Assembly: GCA_012730105.1 (NCBI GenBank)
Contig: JAAYBJ010000254.1
Coordinates: forward strand, 1 to 35,100
DNA length: 35,100 bases
DNA from: Candidatus Hydrogenedentota bacterium
GTDB lineage: Bacteria > Hydrogenedentota > Hydrogenedentia > Hydrogenedentales > CAITNO01
Direction: 5' to 3'
The notes below the pieces were generated by a model, which was given only the letters and a program-made list of their open reading frames with translations, had not been told where the DNA came from and did no database searches. This document shows positions 16,522 through 26,000 of this stretch, in pieces. Position 1 is the first letter of the stretch. Every line of letters starts with the position of its first letter. The translations under genes were made by a program, and so were the position numbers.

Positions 16522-16565
16522 AGTTCAACCTTCAAGCGGGACCCCCATAAGTTGAAGGTTGAACT
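16522..16565. repeat. 14-bp perfect inverted repeat between divergent hydrolase genes
   Basis: AGTTCAACCTTCAA (16522-16535) is repeated inverted as TTGAAGGTTGAACT (16552-16565), with a 16-base spacer. It lies 75 bases upstream of the SGNH start and 70 bases upstream of the serine hydrolase start, so it could be an operator for both. A T run at 16574-16579 follows nine bases after the right arm, so a terminator is a weaker alternative. Confidence 0.6.
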
Positions 16566-16635
16566 TGAACCAGTTTTTTGACTATGGTGAAGCAGACAGG
16601 GATGGTTCTGTCAGGAAATCTGGGGAATAACTAAA

Positions 16636-18045
16636 ATGAAGCCGCTTAAACGTAAAATTCTTTTGTCCTTGCTTGTCCTCGTACTTCTTTTCATAGCCGC
16701 CCATGTTGGCTTTGTCTGCTGGTATGTCTGGGCGGGGGCGGACGTATTCGCCGCGTACGGGGCGAAATTGCTGGCCTCGGGTGTGTTTGTTGCCGGCCGA
16801 ACGCCGGACTCTGTCGCGGAACAGGAACTGGCCATTCTATTTCCCTTGCGCTATGAAGTGGACCGGGAAAACAAAACGGTCACCGCGTGGATCTTTCCAA
16901 GTCGCCGCAAGACGGCCGTGTACCGGGAAGGGCTGGGGGTCGCGTTGGCCCATGACGGTGACATTGCGGCGCTGCAGCGCCAGGCACGCCCGGAACTGGT
17001 GTTGAAACAAGACGATGCCGCCCAGGTGCCCTGGCCGATGGGTGACGCGCCCTCGGGCAAGCCCCGCCCCTCCGATATCGATGAAGCCAAGTTGGTTGAC
17101 GTGGTGGATGCTCTGTTTCACGAACCCACTCGTTTTCTTAAGCGGCACACACGCGCGCTTATCGTGGTTTATGAAGATGAAATTGTCGCGGAAAAGTATG
17201 CTGAAGGATTTGATGCCGGTCAGCGTTTCGCTGCCTGGTCCGCTACCAAAAGCGTGGTCCACGCGCTGTATGGCGTTGCTGTGCGACAGGGGAAAGTGTC
17301 CATCCATGACGGGGTGCCCTTCTGGCAGGGTCCGGGCGACCCTCGCAGTGCCGTCACGATTGACATGCTGCTGCGCATGAGCAGCGGGCTGGATTACAAT
17401 GAGTTCGACCTGCTGCCGCCCACGGCGCTGACCACGATGATTTTCCTGAAGCCGGGTGCGGGCGATTACGCCGCAACCCTGCCCCTGGGACGTCCCCCGG
17501 ACACCGCCTGGGCGTATGCCAGCGCAGGGACCAATATTCTATGTAAAATGCTGCGCCAGGTTTGCGGGGATGATGCTTATTACGCGCTTCCCTACCGGGA
17601 ATTGTTTTCCAAAATCGGCATACGCAGCGCCATACTCGAGGCGGACGCCTCGGGAACCTTTGTCGGGTCGTCCTTGATGTATGCCACGGCGCGTGACTAC
17701 GCCCGCTTCGGGCTGTTGTATCTGCATGACGGGGTGTGGCAAGGCGAACGTATTTTGCCGGAGGGCTGGGTGGAATATGGGCGCACACCGACACATACCG
17801 CCGGAGATGCCCACTACGGGGCCCATTGGTGGCTCGTTTCCCGTTCCGCCCGTGCGAAAGCGGCGGCGGAGGGACGGCAGATACCCGAGGATGTCTTCTT
17901 CGCCTCCGGACTGGAAGGCCAGTTCATTATCGTTATTCCTTCGCGCAAGTTGGTTATCGTCCATCTTGCCCTGGATCTAAAAAGCGCCTCGCCGGTGGCC
18001 ATGGTCCAGGACATCCTTGATGCATTCCCAAACCCGCAGGGATAA
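16636..18045 (+). CDS. Membrane-anchored serine hydrolase of the class C beta-lactamase family
   Basis: A 469-residue protein. A basic start and one hydrophobic helix (about 8-34) lead into a region of 125 residues of unknown fold, then a beta-lactamase / PBP-like domain. The SxxK motif is SATK at 202-205, the Tyr motif is YAS at 294-296, and SGLEGQ near the end stands where the KTG-like box is expected. 'MLLRMSSGLDYNE' and 'TARDYARFGLLYLHDGVWQG' are typical of this esterase / peptidase group. It is probably a periplasmic esterase or D-amino-acid peptidase; antibiotic resistance is not implied. GGGGA lies nine bases before ATG 16636. It is divergent from the SGNH hydrolase and followed on the same strand by the M28 peptidase after 130 bases. 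Confidence 0.9.
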   Translation: MKPLKRKILLSLLVLVLLFIAAHVGFVCWYVWAGADVFAAYGAKLLASGVFVAGRTPDSVAEQELAILFPLRYEVDRENKTVTAWIFPSRRKTAVYREGLGVALAHDGDIAALQRQARPELVLKQDDAAQVPWPMGDAPSGKPRPSDIDEAKLVDVVDALFHEPTRFLKRHTRALIVVYEDEIVAEKYAEGFDAGQRFAAWSATKSVVHALYGVAVRQGKVSIHDGVPFWQGPGDPRSAVTIDMLLRMSSGLDYNEFDLLPPTALTTMIFLKPGAGDYAATLPLGRPPDTAWAYASAGTNILCKMLRQVCGDDAYYALPYRELFSKIGIRSAILEADASGTFVGSSLMYATARDYARFGLLYLHDGVWQGERILPEGWVEYGRTPTHTAGDAHYGAHWWLVSRSARAKAAAEGRQIPEDVFFASGLEGQFIIVIPSRKLVIVHLALDLKSASPVAMVQDILDAFPNPQG

Positions 18046-18072
18046 GAAACAGCGCAGCGAAACGCGGGTTTT
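18030..18072 (+). terminator. Possible terminator at the end of the serine hydrolase gene
   Basis: AAACCCGC (18030-18037) pairs with GCGGGTTT (18064-18071) and a short T-rich tract follows. The left arm overlaps the last codons, and the 26-base loop is long, so this is a weak candidate. Confidence 0.3.
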
Positions 18073-18175
18073 CTTATTATCGGCGAAACCACGCCTTTCC
18101 CTCTATGGTCTGAACCCTGAAAAGTGAAAGCACTTCTCTTAATACTCGGATACAAAGAGGGAATCTTGAATCACC

Positions 18176-20578
18176 ATGAATAATCAGAATCGGTCCGTCT
18201 TCTGGTGTGCGCTTGCGGCGCTGCTGTTTACTTTCGGGATGACCTTTTACGCGATGTATTCCTTGAAGCCGCCCCGTGCTCTGCCCAAGGATACCCCGTC
18301 GGCGGAATTTTCAGCCTATCGTGCCGTAGAGCATGCTTTTGCCTGTTCCTCGAAAACCCATCCGGCCGGGTCCAGGAATAACGATGAAACGGCACAGTAC
18401 CTGCTGAGTACCCTCAAGGAGATGGGTCTTGAAGCCGAGTTCATGTCCACAGCGGATCTGAAAGACAATAACCTGCAGCTGCAGCAGGCGGTTATTGGGC
18501 GAATACCGGGCACGGACAGTACGGGCTCGGTCACGTTCAGCGCGCACTATGATTCCGTGCCCTACGGACCCGGCGCCACCGACGACATCGGCGGCTGCAT
18601 AACCATGCTGGAAACGGCGCGGGCGTTCATGAGTCTCCCCCGCATGCGCAACGACCTCGTGTTTGCATTCCTGGACGCGGAAGAAATCGGTGGCTACGGT
18701 GCCCGTGGTTTTTGCGATCATCCCCTGGCGGAGGATATCGGCATTGTCACCAATCTGGACGTCCGGGGAACCAAAGGCCCGGCGCTTGTCTACGAGACTT
18801 CTTCGAACAATGGGGCGCTCATTGACGAGTTGTGCAAGGCCAAGGGGGACGGCGTGCTGCCCGTGGCCAGTTCCCTCATGTTTGCCATCTATGAGCGGTC
18901 CCCCTTCGGCAGCGACTTCACCAAGTTCCGCAATGCCGGCAAGAAAGGCTACAATATCGCCTACATCGACAACTTCATGTGGTATCACACGGTGAACGAT
19001 TCGCCCGAGCATGTCCATCCGCCCAGCATTCAGCACATGGGCGCCTATAGCATGGGTATCGCGCGTCATTTCGGTAATGTCGATTTTGAGGCATTTCAAC
19101 TCGAGAGTCCCAACGCGACATACTTCAATACGCTGGGCTACGGCATGGTGCGGTACCCGTTGTCCAGGGGCACCCCGCTCGCCATGCTTGCGGTGGTCCT
19201 GCTTATGTTCGTCATTGCCGCAGGCCTCTTTACGGGAAGGATTACCTTCAAGGGCTTTGCTCTTTCGCTCGTGCTGACTGCCGGCGGCATCATGGCTGCG
19301 GCCCTTACCGCTTTTGCCATGCTCGCCACCGTGTTCGGGTACGAAAACGCCCTGTACCTGTACACCGTGAAGTTCACCTATATCCCCGGCCCCGAGGCGT
19401 TTTACTATTCCAAACTCTACTGCTACGCCTTTGGCGCGATGGGGATCGCCATCGGCGGACTCTTCTTCTCCCTGGTTGCCCGCCGTCTGCGCGTGAGCGA
19501 CCTCTATGCCGCTGGCCTGGTGTGGATGCTTCCCATTCTTGCGGTCATGGTATTCATGTTCCCCGGCGGCAGTTTTCTCGCGACCTGGCCCATCCTGTTC
19601 GGGGCGCTGGGGCTTGCGCTGGTCTGTCTGGGTACCCGTGAGGAGGGAATCAGCCCCGGCTGGCTTTTAGCGGCCACCTTGTTCGCCATACCCGCTCTCT
19701 GCCTGCTGCCGCCCGCATGGAAAATGATGCAATGGATGTTGATGATTCTGGTGGCGCCTGCTTTGGCCGGGCTCGCCGTGATACTGCTTTTAAACATCAT
19801 GCCTGCCCTGGTGCTGCTCGGCCGGACGCGCCGTCTGTGGGCGATCTACCCGGTGTTCGCGGCAGTCGCGCTGTTGCTGGTTACGGCGGGATTGGCGTTG
19901 AGCAAGCCAAGCAAGGACTGTCCGAAAATGGATTCCGTGGTCTATTACGCGGACTTGACCAGCGGCGCCGCCTGGTGGCTGAGTGAAGATGAGCAGGTCG
20001 ATGAATGGACACGGCAGTTCTTCCCGACGGAAGCAAGGGCGTCCATTGAAGATCTGCTGCCCGGCAAGCCGGGCGATCATTACCTTCGCGCAGAAGCGCC
20101 CCTTTCCACGCAATTCGGCGGATTGAACCCCGGATCCATGTCCAGCAGTTTGGAAGTGAACGGCAAACGGCAGGTGACGATGCGCTTGAAAACCGCGGAT
20201 TATCCCTACGACATACACCTGCGCCAGGTGGAGGGGCCGCCCATCAGCGCGGTGAAGATCGACGGCCGTGAGGTGAAAGAACAGGATGGTGCGTTCTCGT
20301 TCTCCTTCCAGTTGTTTCCCGGGGAGGGCTACGAACTGTCTTTCGAAACGGCCTCAGATGCCCCCATCGTCTTTGAAGCCCTCTCCAGCATCTATGGCTT
20401 TCCTGAGATACCCGGTATCACCCCGAGGCCGGAGTATATCGTTCCGGAGCCCAATACCATGCGGAGCGGCATTCACCTCCGCAGCGAGCACATCTATGTA
20501 AAGAACCGTTTTGAGATTGCTCCCGAAATTACCCCGGCCGCAACGGCGGTTGTGCCTGCGGAAGGGCAGGGGATATAA
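18176..20578 (+). CDS. ERMP1-like M28 metallopeptidase with polytopic membrane domain
   Basis: An 800-residue protein. An N-terminal membrane helix (about 9-28) is followed by an M28 aminopeptidase domain at about 45-300, about eight membrane helices at about 345-590, and a soluble C-terminal domain. The two-zinc site is complete: His124 (HYDS), Asp136 (GATDD), Glu169-Glu170 (DAEE), Asp195 (LDVRG) and His271 (YHTVNDSP). The layout matches ER metallopeptidase 1 and the fungal vacuolar membrane protease rather than the usual soluble bacterial M28 enzymes. The catalytic domain should face the periplasm. The ribosome-binding site is weak (GAGGG about 14 bases before the ATG). The Tat-exported TIM-barrel gene follows after 43 bases on the same strand. 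Confidence 0.92.
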   Translation: MNNQNRSVFWCALAALLFTFGMTFYAMYSLKPPRALPKDTPSAEFSAYRAVEHAFACSSKTHPAGSRNNDETAQYLLSTLKEMGLEAEFMSTADLKDNNLQLQQAVIGRIPGTDSTGSVTFSAHYDSVPYGPGATDDIGGCITMLETARAFMSLPRMRNDLVFAFLDAEEIGGYGARGFCDHPLAEDIGIVTNLDVRGTKGPALVYETSSNNGALIDELCKAKGDGVLPVASSLMFAIYERSPFGSDFTKFRNAGKKGYNIAYIDNFMWYHTVNDSPEHVHPPSIQHMGAYSMGIARHFGNVDFEAFQLESPNATYFNTLGYGMVRYPLSRGTPLAMLAVVLLMFVIAAGLFTGRITFKGFALSLVLTAGGIMAAALTAFAMLATVFGYENALYLYTVKFTYIPGPEAFYYSKLYCYAFGAMGIAIGGLFFSLVARRLRVSDLYAAGLVWMLPILAVMVFMFPGGSFLATWPILFGALGLALVCLGTREEGISPGWLLAATLFAIPALCLLPPAWKMMQWMLMILVAPALAGLAVILLLNIMPALVLLGRTRRLWAIYPVFAAVALLLVTAGLALSKPSKDCPKMDSVVYYADLTSGAAWWLSEDEQVDEWTRQFFPTEARASIEDLLPGKPGDHYLRAEAPLSTQFGGLNPGSMSSSLEVNGKRQVTMRLKTADYPYDIHLRQVEGPPISAVKIDGREVKEQDGAFSFSFQLFPGEGYELSFETASDAPIVFEALSSIYGFPEIPGITPRPEYIVPEPNTMRSGIHLRSEHIYVKNRFEIAPEITPAATAVVPAEGQGI

Positions 20579-20621
20579 TCCAGGTCACACCGCAATCTCG
20601 AATCCAGGGAGTCTGCTTTTT

Positions 20622-21665
20622 ATGTCAGAGCCAAGAACCCGGCGCCGTTTTATGAAGGAGGCTGCCGTTCTGACTGCGGGCGCTACGGCGCTGTTTCCCG
20701 TCGCATCAGGACAGTCACAGAATTTGTCCGCCGAATCCGTTCCTATCCCTAAGCCTGCAAAGGAATCTTCCATGGCCCCGGAAACCATTCGTATCGGCAC
20801 GCTCGTGAACAGCGGCGATAACCCGCCGGCCTATATCAAACAGATTTTGCCCCACGGCTTTGAATCCTTCTCGATCAGCTTCTGGCAAACATTGGGGGGA
20901 GCCGATCTGCAGCGCATGGCCGGGGAAATACACGAGGTCCTGGCCGGTCACGACGCGGTCATTAGCAGCCTGGCGGTTTATGGCAATCCCTTGGGAGGCA
21001 AGTCCGTGGATGAAGAAACGCGGCAGGCATGGATCGCGCTCATAGACGCCGCGCCCCTCTTCGGCTGCGACATCGTGGCCGGTTTCGCGGGACGGATCGT
21101 GGATGAGCCTGTGGACAAGAGCATGCCCCGGTTCAAGGAAATTTTCGAACCCTTGGCAAAGCGTGCCGCGGATAAGGGCGTCCGCATTGCCTTTGAAAAC
21201 TGCGAGATGGGCGGTGACTGGCATCGGGGCGACTGGAATATCGCCCATAATCCGGTGGCCTGGGAAATGATGTTTGATACGCTGCCCTATGATAACTTGG
21301 GCTTGGAGTGGGAGCCCTCCCATCAACTGGTGCAACTCATCGACCCGATTCCCCAGCTGCGCCAGTGGGCGCACAAGGTGTTTCATCTTCACGGAAAGGA
21401 CGCCACGGTGCAGTGGGACGTCATCAAAACCTTCGGCATTGGTGGCGCCAGAGAATATGTCCACCACCGCACGCCCGGTTTCGGCGACACCAACTGGACG
21501 GATATCATTTCCATTTTGCGTCAGGTTGGGTTCAAAGGCAGCATCGATATTGAAGGCTGGCATGATCCGGTGTACAAGGATGACCTTGAAATGACCGGCC
21601 AGGTGCATGGCCTGAATTACCTGAAACAATGCCGCACTACGTTTGTGCCGAATCCGGTGGTGTAA
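20622..21665 (+). CDS. Tat-exported TIM-barrel protein of the sugar phosphate isomerase/epimerase family
   Basis: A 347-residue protein. The N-terminus has a twin-arginine signal, TRRRFMK at residues 6-12, followed by a hydrophobic stretch ending in 'FPVASG'. The mature part is an AP endonuclease 2 / xylose-isomerase-like TIM barrel: 'VRIAFENCEMGG' and 'NLGLEWEPSH' look like metal-binding strands, with 'VFHLHGKDA' and 'SIDIEGWHDP' further on. Exported relatives are common in PVC-type genomes and are often tied to sugar use, but the substrate is unknown. ATG 20622 is chosen because it starts the Tat signal; an in-frame start 37 codons upstream lies inside the preceding gene. AGGGAG lies about 12 bases upstream. 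Probably co-transcribed with the M28 peptidase. Confidence 0.9.
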   Translation: MSEPRTRRRFMKEAAVLTAGATALFPVASGQSQNLSAESVPIPKPAKESSMAPETIRIGTLVNSGDNPPAYIKQILPHGFESFSISFWQTLGGADLQRMAGEIHEVLAGHDAVISSLAVYGNPLGGKSVDEETRQAWIALIDAAPLFGCDIVAGFAGRIVDEPVDKSMPRFKEIFEPLAKRAADKGVRIAFENCEMGGDWHRGDWNIAHNPVAWEMMFDTLPYDNLGLEWEPSHQLVQLIDPIPQLRQWAHKVFHLHGKDATVQWDVIKTFGIGGAREYVHHRTPGFGDTNWTDIISILRQVGFKGSIDIEGWHDPVYKDDLEMTGQVHGLNYLKQCRTTFVPNPVV

Positions 21666-21754
21666 ACGGGATATTGGGCCCTGAGGCGAGCGGTAAATGA
21701 ATTGGTGTCGGACTGGGGCGCGCTGCTTCATCTGCCTGGGAACCGGGACGCTTT

Positions 21755-23815
21755 TCAGTTATTTGGTCGTTTCTCCCGATCTATTTGTGTGAGGCTCAGA
21801 AACAGTTCATTCAACACGGAGATTGTCTCGGTTGGCAGTGTCCCGTCAAATCGAAGTTTGGAGCATGTTTCGTACCAGTGGGCAGTCGCGGTATGCCACG
21901 CATCTGAAGGATTCGCGTTGCGAACAGCGGCCGCAAACTGGTTCAAGGTCTGGTGGTGCGGGCGTATAAAACCGTGATGTCGCGTATGACGATCCATACG
22001 CGCAAGAAGGCTGATATAGCGCCGCTCTTCGACGGATGTTTTCTTTACGGGCCCCTTGGCACGGAAGCGTTTTATCGCGTGTGAAAGCATCCAGAGTGCC
22101 GCTCCCAAGAGGATCGCGCGTCCCGGGAGGGAAAAAAGCAGCAGGCGTCCCAAGGCGACGGCGGCAAGTGTGATTACATGAACCCCTTTTTCGCGCACCA
22201 GCGCCAGGGCCAGGCTGATGCGGAATTTCAGAACATCCCACAAGGAAGTCAGCCGTCCAAAACTGGATGAATGGGGCTGGCCGTCCGGGGGAGTCGCTTC
22301 AACGATGACCCAGCCTCGTTTTTCATCCCAGGCTTCCGCCCAGGCGTGGGCGTCACGGTTTCGAGCCACCCAGTAGCCTCCCGCCGTATTTTTTTCCGCA
22401 ATGGCAAAACCAGTGGCGTACCGGCACGGGACCCCGGACAGGCGCAGCATCAGTGTGGCGGCGGCGGCGAAATATTCACAGTGTGCCGGGGGGCGTTGCG
22501 TCAGAAAGAAGCTAAGAGCATCCTGTCCCGGAGGAATAGTGATTCCGATTTTGTAAGTGTAATGGGACAGAAAATAACCAATTACGGCGCTGATTTTTTC
22601 CTCCGTTGTATGCGCCCCCTCCAGTACGGAAAGGCAAAGAGACCGTGCTTCGGGTGAAAGACTGTCGGGAATCTGAAGATAAGACGCCCGTCTTACAGGC
22701 TCCGGCGGAACGTCATCTGCACGCGCGCTTTCCAGTAAGTGGTAGGGGCGGTTCAAGGGCAGGCGTTTTACCTTGCAGCAGTAATGGTCGTCCACATGCA
22801 AATCAGATAGTTCGCTTGCGACGCCGCGTGTTCTCAGGGTGGTAAGCAGAGAGGATGAAGAGGCTGCGGGCCAGACCGTCATTGTGCTTAGCGTTTCACT
22901 ATTTATAGGGCGCAGGCGGAAGTAGTTGCCGTCCAGGGGATAGTCCGGAGGCGCCCTGTCCGGAAGGCGATACGTTGCATCAAGGGAAGACTGCCAGTTG
23001 CGGCCGTCAAAAAAATCAAATACGTACGCGCGAAGGTAATCGGGTGCGTTATCCGCTTCTATGCGTACGATCACCTGATTCTCGTTTGCACTGCGCGTGT
23101 CGCTCACACTCCTTAATGTTGATCTTTCCGAAATGCCTGTGCCTGTTGGCGTGATAGGTGGACGAAGAAGTTGAAAGAAAAAGACATCTAGACGCGAAAC
23201 GTTAGGCCCGGCATAGTGGGCGAACAGGATCCCCGCCACAATGGAAACGCCCAGGAGGATAAGACATGCCAGTGTGCGGACAACACTGCCGTGAATGCGG
23301 GTATTCGCCCTGGTTACTGAAAAAATGTAGGCAAAAAAGATTAGGGTAAACAGGCCTGCACCTAACAGGCCTGCCAGGCGGTGCAAGTTCGACTTGCTAA
23401 CAAAATCGGTGATCATCAACAACTGCGTCATTGTCAACAGCGGGAAGAGGTAACGCAAAGAATAAAATGAACCTGCTTGTTCCTTGGCATGGGGTGTTAC
23501 CGCAAAAATAATGACTTGAAGGGCAAGTAAACCCTGCGCTACGACATGGTTTAACTCATAGTTGTTGGGAAAAGGGCTGAACCTGCCCTCAAATTCCATA
23601 GGAAAGAACCGCATCTTGAGTGCGAAAAAGAGCGACAGGGCCAAAAGACCATATATCTTCTGCCGACTGGTAAGGGAGATGGATAGGGGTTGTTTAAAGA
23701 CTAATAGCGCCAGAACAACCATTATTAGCGGGAAAAGAAGGGTATTCGTGAGGATTCCTGTCAGAATTCCCTGGAGCAAGATAAGTAAAAAACATACGAC
23801 GCGTGTGGGATTCAT
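21755..23815 (-). CDS. TgpA-type membrane transglutaminase (DUF3488-transglutaminase core)
   Basis: A 686-residue protein with five to six N-terminal membrane helices (about 5-210), a periplasmic transglutaminase core, another membrane helix (about 540-570) and a cytoplasmic C-terminal tail of the DUF4129 kind. Cys446 (AHCEY) and His490 (DAHAW) align with Cys404 and His448 of Pseudomonas TgpA at the same spacing of 44. The third position, 16 residues on, is Glu506 (IVEATPP) where TgpA has Asp464. It is the last gene of a MoxR / DUF58 / transglutaminase operon, overlapping the DUF58 gene by four bases (ATGA). This trio is widespread; TgpA is essential in Pseudomonas aeruginosa and linked to the envelope. 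The role here is probably periplasmic peptide-bond chemistry, with substrate unknown. Confidence 0.93.
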   Translation of the reverse strand: MNPTRVVCFLLILLQGILTGILTNTLLFPLIMVVLALLVFKQPLSISLTSRQKIYGLLALSLFFALKMRFFPMEFEGRFSPFPNNYELNHVVAQGLLALQVIIFAVTPHAKEQAGSFYSLRYLFPLLTMTQLLMITDFVSKSNLHRLAGLLGAGLFTLIFFAYIFSVTRANTRIHGSVVRTLACLILLGVSIVAGILFAHYAGPNVSRLDVFFFQLLRPPITPTGTGISERSTLRSVSDTRSANENQVIVRIEADNAPDYLRAYVFDFFDGRNWQSSLDATYRLPDRAPPDYPLDGNYFRLRPINSETLSTMTVWPAASSSSLLTTLRTRGVASELSDLHVDDHYCCKVKRLPLNRPYHLLESARADDVPPEPVRRASYLQIPDSLSPEARSLCLSVLEGAHTTEEKISAVIGYFLSHYTYKIGITIPPGQDALSFFLTQRPPAHCEYFAAAATLMLRLSGVPCRYATGFAIAEKNTAGGYWVARNRDAHAWAEAWDEKRGWVIVEATPPDGQPHSSSFGRLTSLWDVLKFRISLALALVREKGVHVITLAAVALGRLLLFSLPGRAILLGAALWMLSHAIKRFRAKGPVKKTSVEERRYISLLARMDRHTRHHGFIRPHHQTLNQFAAAVRNANPSDAWHTATAHWYETCSKLRFDGTLPTETISVLNELFLSLTQIDREKRPNN

Positions 23816-25053
23816 AGGGATGTCACTCCGCCGCTGCGAAGCGTGTCCGGTGTGATGCAGGTCAGGGATATTTCTCCGTCGGATTCCGCGGGCAGGGTCG
23901 TATTCCCTTCACGGACGACCAATACGCGGGTACGGCAACCGCATTCAGCGGCGATGCGTGTCATTTCTCGCCGATCTTTATCCCAATCCAAAAATACAAA
24001 CAATACGGTGGAGATATTGCCCAGTTCATCAGCCAGAGCTGGTGTAATAACACGAAACGGATTGGTGTGGCAGGGTTCGATACAAGACAGAATTTCCAAC
24101 ACATTGTCAAAAGGGGGGGCGCCCCGGCCTGCACGAAAATTATACAGTTCCGGGCCCGCCGCAAAAATATCAAGCAGGTACTCGCCTCGTGACAAAGCAT
24201 CCACCATGGCAGCGGTCAGACTGATGGCGCTCTCCAGCCGGGACAGCCTGCGGGGGTGGCGCAATGTGGAGTGGGCCACAAATGTATCAAGCACGACCGC
24301 GAGACGCAGGAAGTATTCTTCCTGGTATTCGCGCACCACCGGGGCGCCCACCCTGCCCCAGGCGCGCATATCCAGGCGCCGGATGGAATCACCGGCCTGA
24401 AACATGCGGTTGCCTATGTATTCAGGCGATTCACCGATATTCGCGGTTAGCGCCACACCCCCGATCTGGTAACGCGGACTCACCGGCACGTTGATATTTT
24501 CCAAGGCTGTAAAAGACGGCAGGACCAGCAGGTTGCCCACAGGCAGGCGCGAGGCTCCTGAACGGAGCAGACGCAGAGGGAAGGCGCTGAAACATCGAAG
24601 CGGGGGCAATCGGTAACTGCCGCGTTGGGCCGCGTGAATGGAAAGAAACAAGCGGGCGCTTTCGCCGGGCGACAATACCGGGATGTAGTTTTCCACGGTA
24701 ACTTCACGGAGTCCGGCTGGAAGGAGAACAAAAGAAACACCCACGTCATAGGCAGGCAGCCGTCCGGTGTTGCGCACATCCACGACGGCCCGCAGAAACG
24801 CCCCCGCGACGACCCGGTCCGGCATGGACAAACGCATCTCGAAGCGGGTGCGCCACATCAGATTAAACAGAAATGAAAAGAATCCGACGGCAAATAGCGC
24901 CGAGAACAGGTAGAAGGACAAAATCTCCACGGACCATGCCACGAAAGAGGCGGCTAATACTCCGAACAGGACCAGCACCTTGCCGAAACGGGTCAACTTA
25001 AAGAGCCAGAGATAGACATAGAGCCTTCGTAAAAGTGAAGTTTCCCAACTCAT
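23812..25053 (-). CDS. DUF58 domain protein
   Basis: A 413-residue protein. Two adjacent membrane helices (about 23-66) are followed by a beta-rich region and the DUF58 signature at about 218-243 ('FQAGDSIRRLDMRAWGR', then 'VVREY'). The part after it has the look of a von Willebrand A fold but I see no clear MIDAS motif. DUF58 proteins sit beside MoxR ATPases and are thought to be their partners or substrates. The ATG overlaps the TGA of the moxR-type gene by four bases, and its own TGA overlaps the transglutaminase ATG in the same way, so all three are probably coupled in translation. Length is normal for the family. Confidence 0.94.
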   Translation of the reverse strand: MSWETSLLRRLYVYLWLFKLTRFGKVLVLFGVLAASFVAWSVEILSFYLFSALFAVGFFSFLFNLMWRTRFEMRLSMPDRVVAGAFLRAVVDVRNTGRLPAYDVGVSFVLLPAGLREVTVENYIPVLSPGESARLFLSIHAAQRGSYRLPPLRCFSAFPLRLLRSGASRLPVGNLLVLPSFTALENINVPVSPRYQIGGVALTANIGESPEYIGNRMFQAGDSIRRLDMRAWGRVGAPVVREYQEEYFLRLAVVLDTFVAHSTLRHPRRLSRLESAISLTAAMVDALSRGEYLLDIFAAGPELYNFRAGRGAPPFDNVLEILSCIEPCHTNPFRVITPALADELGNISTVLFVFLDWDKDRREMTRIAAECGCRTRVLVVREGNTTLPAESDGEISLTCITPDTLRSGGVTSL

Positions 25054-26000
25054 AGGGGCGTTTTTACCCTTGTCAGTATTTCCTGGATAATATCCCTTTT
25101 GCTTGCGCCGCCGTACTTGGATTTGGAAGTCAGTACCAGGCGGTGGGAAAGTACTTCCGGGGCCATATGCTGCACATCATCAGGCAGTGCGAAATCGCGA
25201 TTTGCCATAAAGGCCGCGCTTTGGGAAGCGCGAAATAGCATCAGTGAACCGCGGGGACTCACGCCGAGTTTCAAACGGCTGTCCGATCGGGTCTCCTGCA
25301 CAATGTCGATGATATACCTTGCGATGCGTTCGTCAACGCGAACACGGCGCACGGCCTGCTGAATGGCCAGAACTTCATCGCGTCCCATGACGGCGTGAAC
25401 ATTGTCTATAGGATGGGTTTCCGCCAGGGTATAGAGAATGCTCATTTCTTTTTCCGGCTCCGGGTAGCCCAGGCGCAACAGCAGGAGAAACCGGTCCATT
25501 TGCGCTTCCGGAAGGGGATAGGCGCCGTGGAAATCAATCGGGTTCTGTGTGGCTATTACCAGGAATGGCGACGGCAGCGGAAAATAGTTTCCCTCTATGG
25601 TGGCCTGCCCTTCACCCATCGCTTCGAGCAAGGCGGACTGGGTGCGGGGCGAAGCGCGGTTTATTTCATCAGCCAGCAGCACATTGCAGAATATGGGTCC
25701 CTGCCGGAACGTGAAGGATCCTTGTTGAGGATTGTATATGGAGGCTCCCAGAATATCTGAGGGCAACAGGTCCGGTGTGAACTGTATCCGACTGAATGCG
25801 GCGTCTATGGATTTTGCGAGCGCCTTTGCCAGGGTCGTCTTGCCAACGCCCGGCACATCTTCCATCAGGATCGAGCCACCTGCGAAGAGTGCGGTGAGAA
25901 ACAGGTCAATGGCTTCTTCCTTTCCCTGGATGACGCGGCTGACATTCACTTTGAGTTTCTCAATTAATTCACGATATGAGGCGAGATCCTTTTGCGACAT
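25050..26000 (-). CDS. MoxR-family AAA+ ATPase
   Basis: A 316-residue ATPase. The Walker A loop is PGVGKTT (50-56), Walker B is LLADEINRA with Asp111-Glu112, and sensor 1 is in 'IATQNPIDFHG'. The C-terminal lid carries 'LKLGVSPRGSLMLFRASQ', typical of MoxR. These ATPases act as chaperones that assemble or activate partner proteins, and the DUF58 and transglutaminase products encoded downstream are the natural partners. ATG 26000 is the conserved start (MSQKDLASYRELI), with GGGAG 11 bases upstream; a 56-codon in-frame extension has no similarity. First gene of the operon. The promoter should lie in the gap before 26388, which is divergent to the lipoprotein gene. Confidence 0.95.
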   Translation of the reverse strand: MSQKDLASYRELIEKLKVNVSRVIQGKEEAIDLFLTALFAGGSILMEDVPGVGKTTLAKALAKSIDAAFSRIQFTPDLLPSDILGASIYNPQQGSFTFRQGPIFCNVLLADEINRASPRTQSALLEAMGEGQATIEGNYFPLPSPFLVIATQNPIDFHGAYPLPEAQMDRFLLLLRLGYPEPEKEMSILYTLAETHPIDNVHAVMGRDEVLAIQQAVRRVRVDERIARYIIDIVQETRSDSRLKLGVSPRGSLMLFRASQSAAFMANRDFALPDDVQHMAPEVLSHRLVLTSKSKYGGASKRDIIQEILTRVKTPL

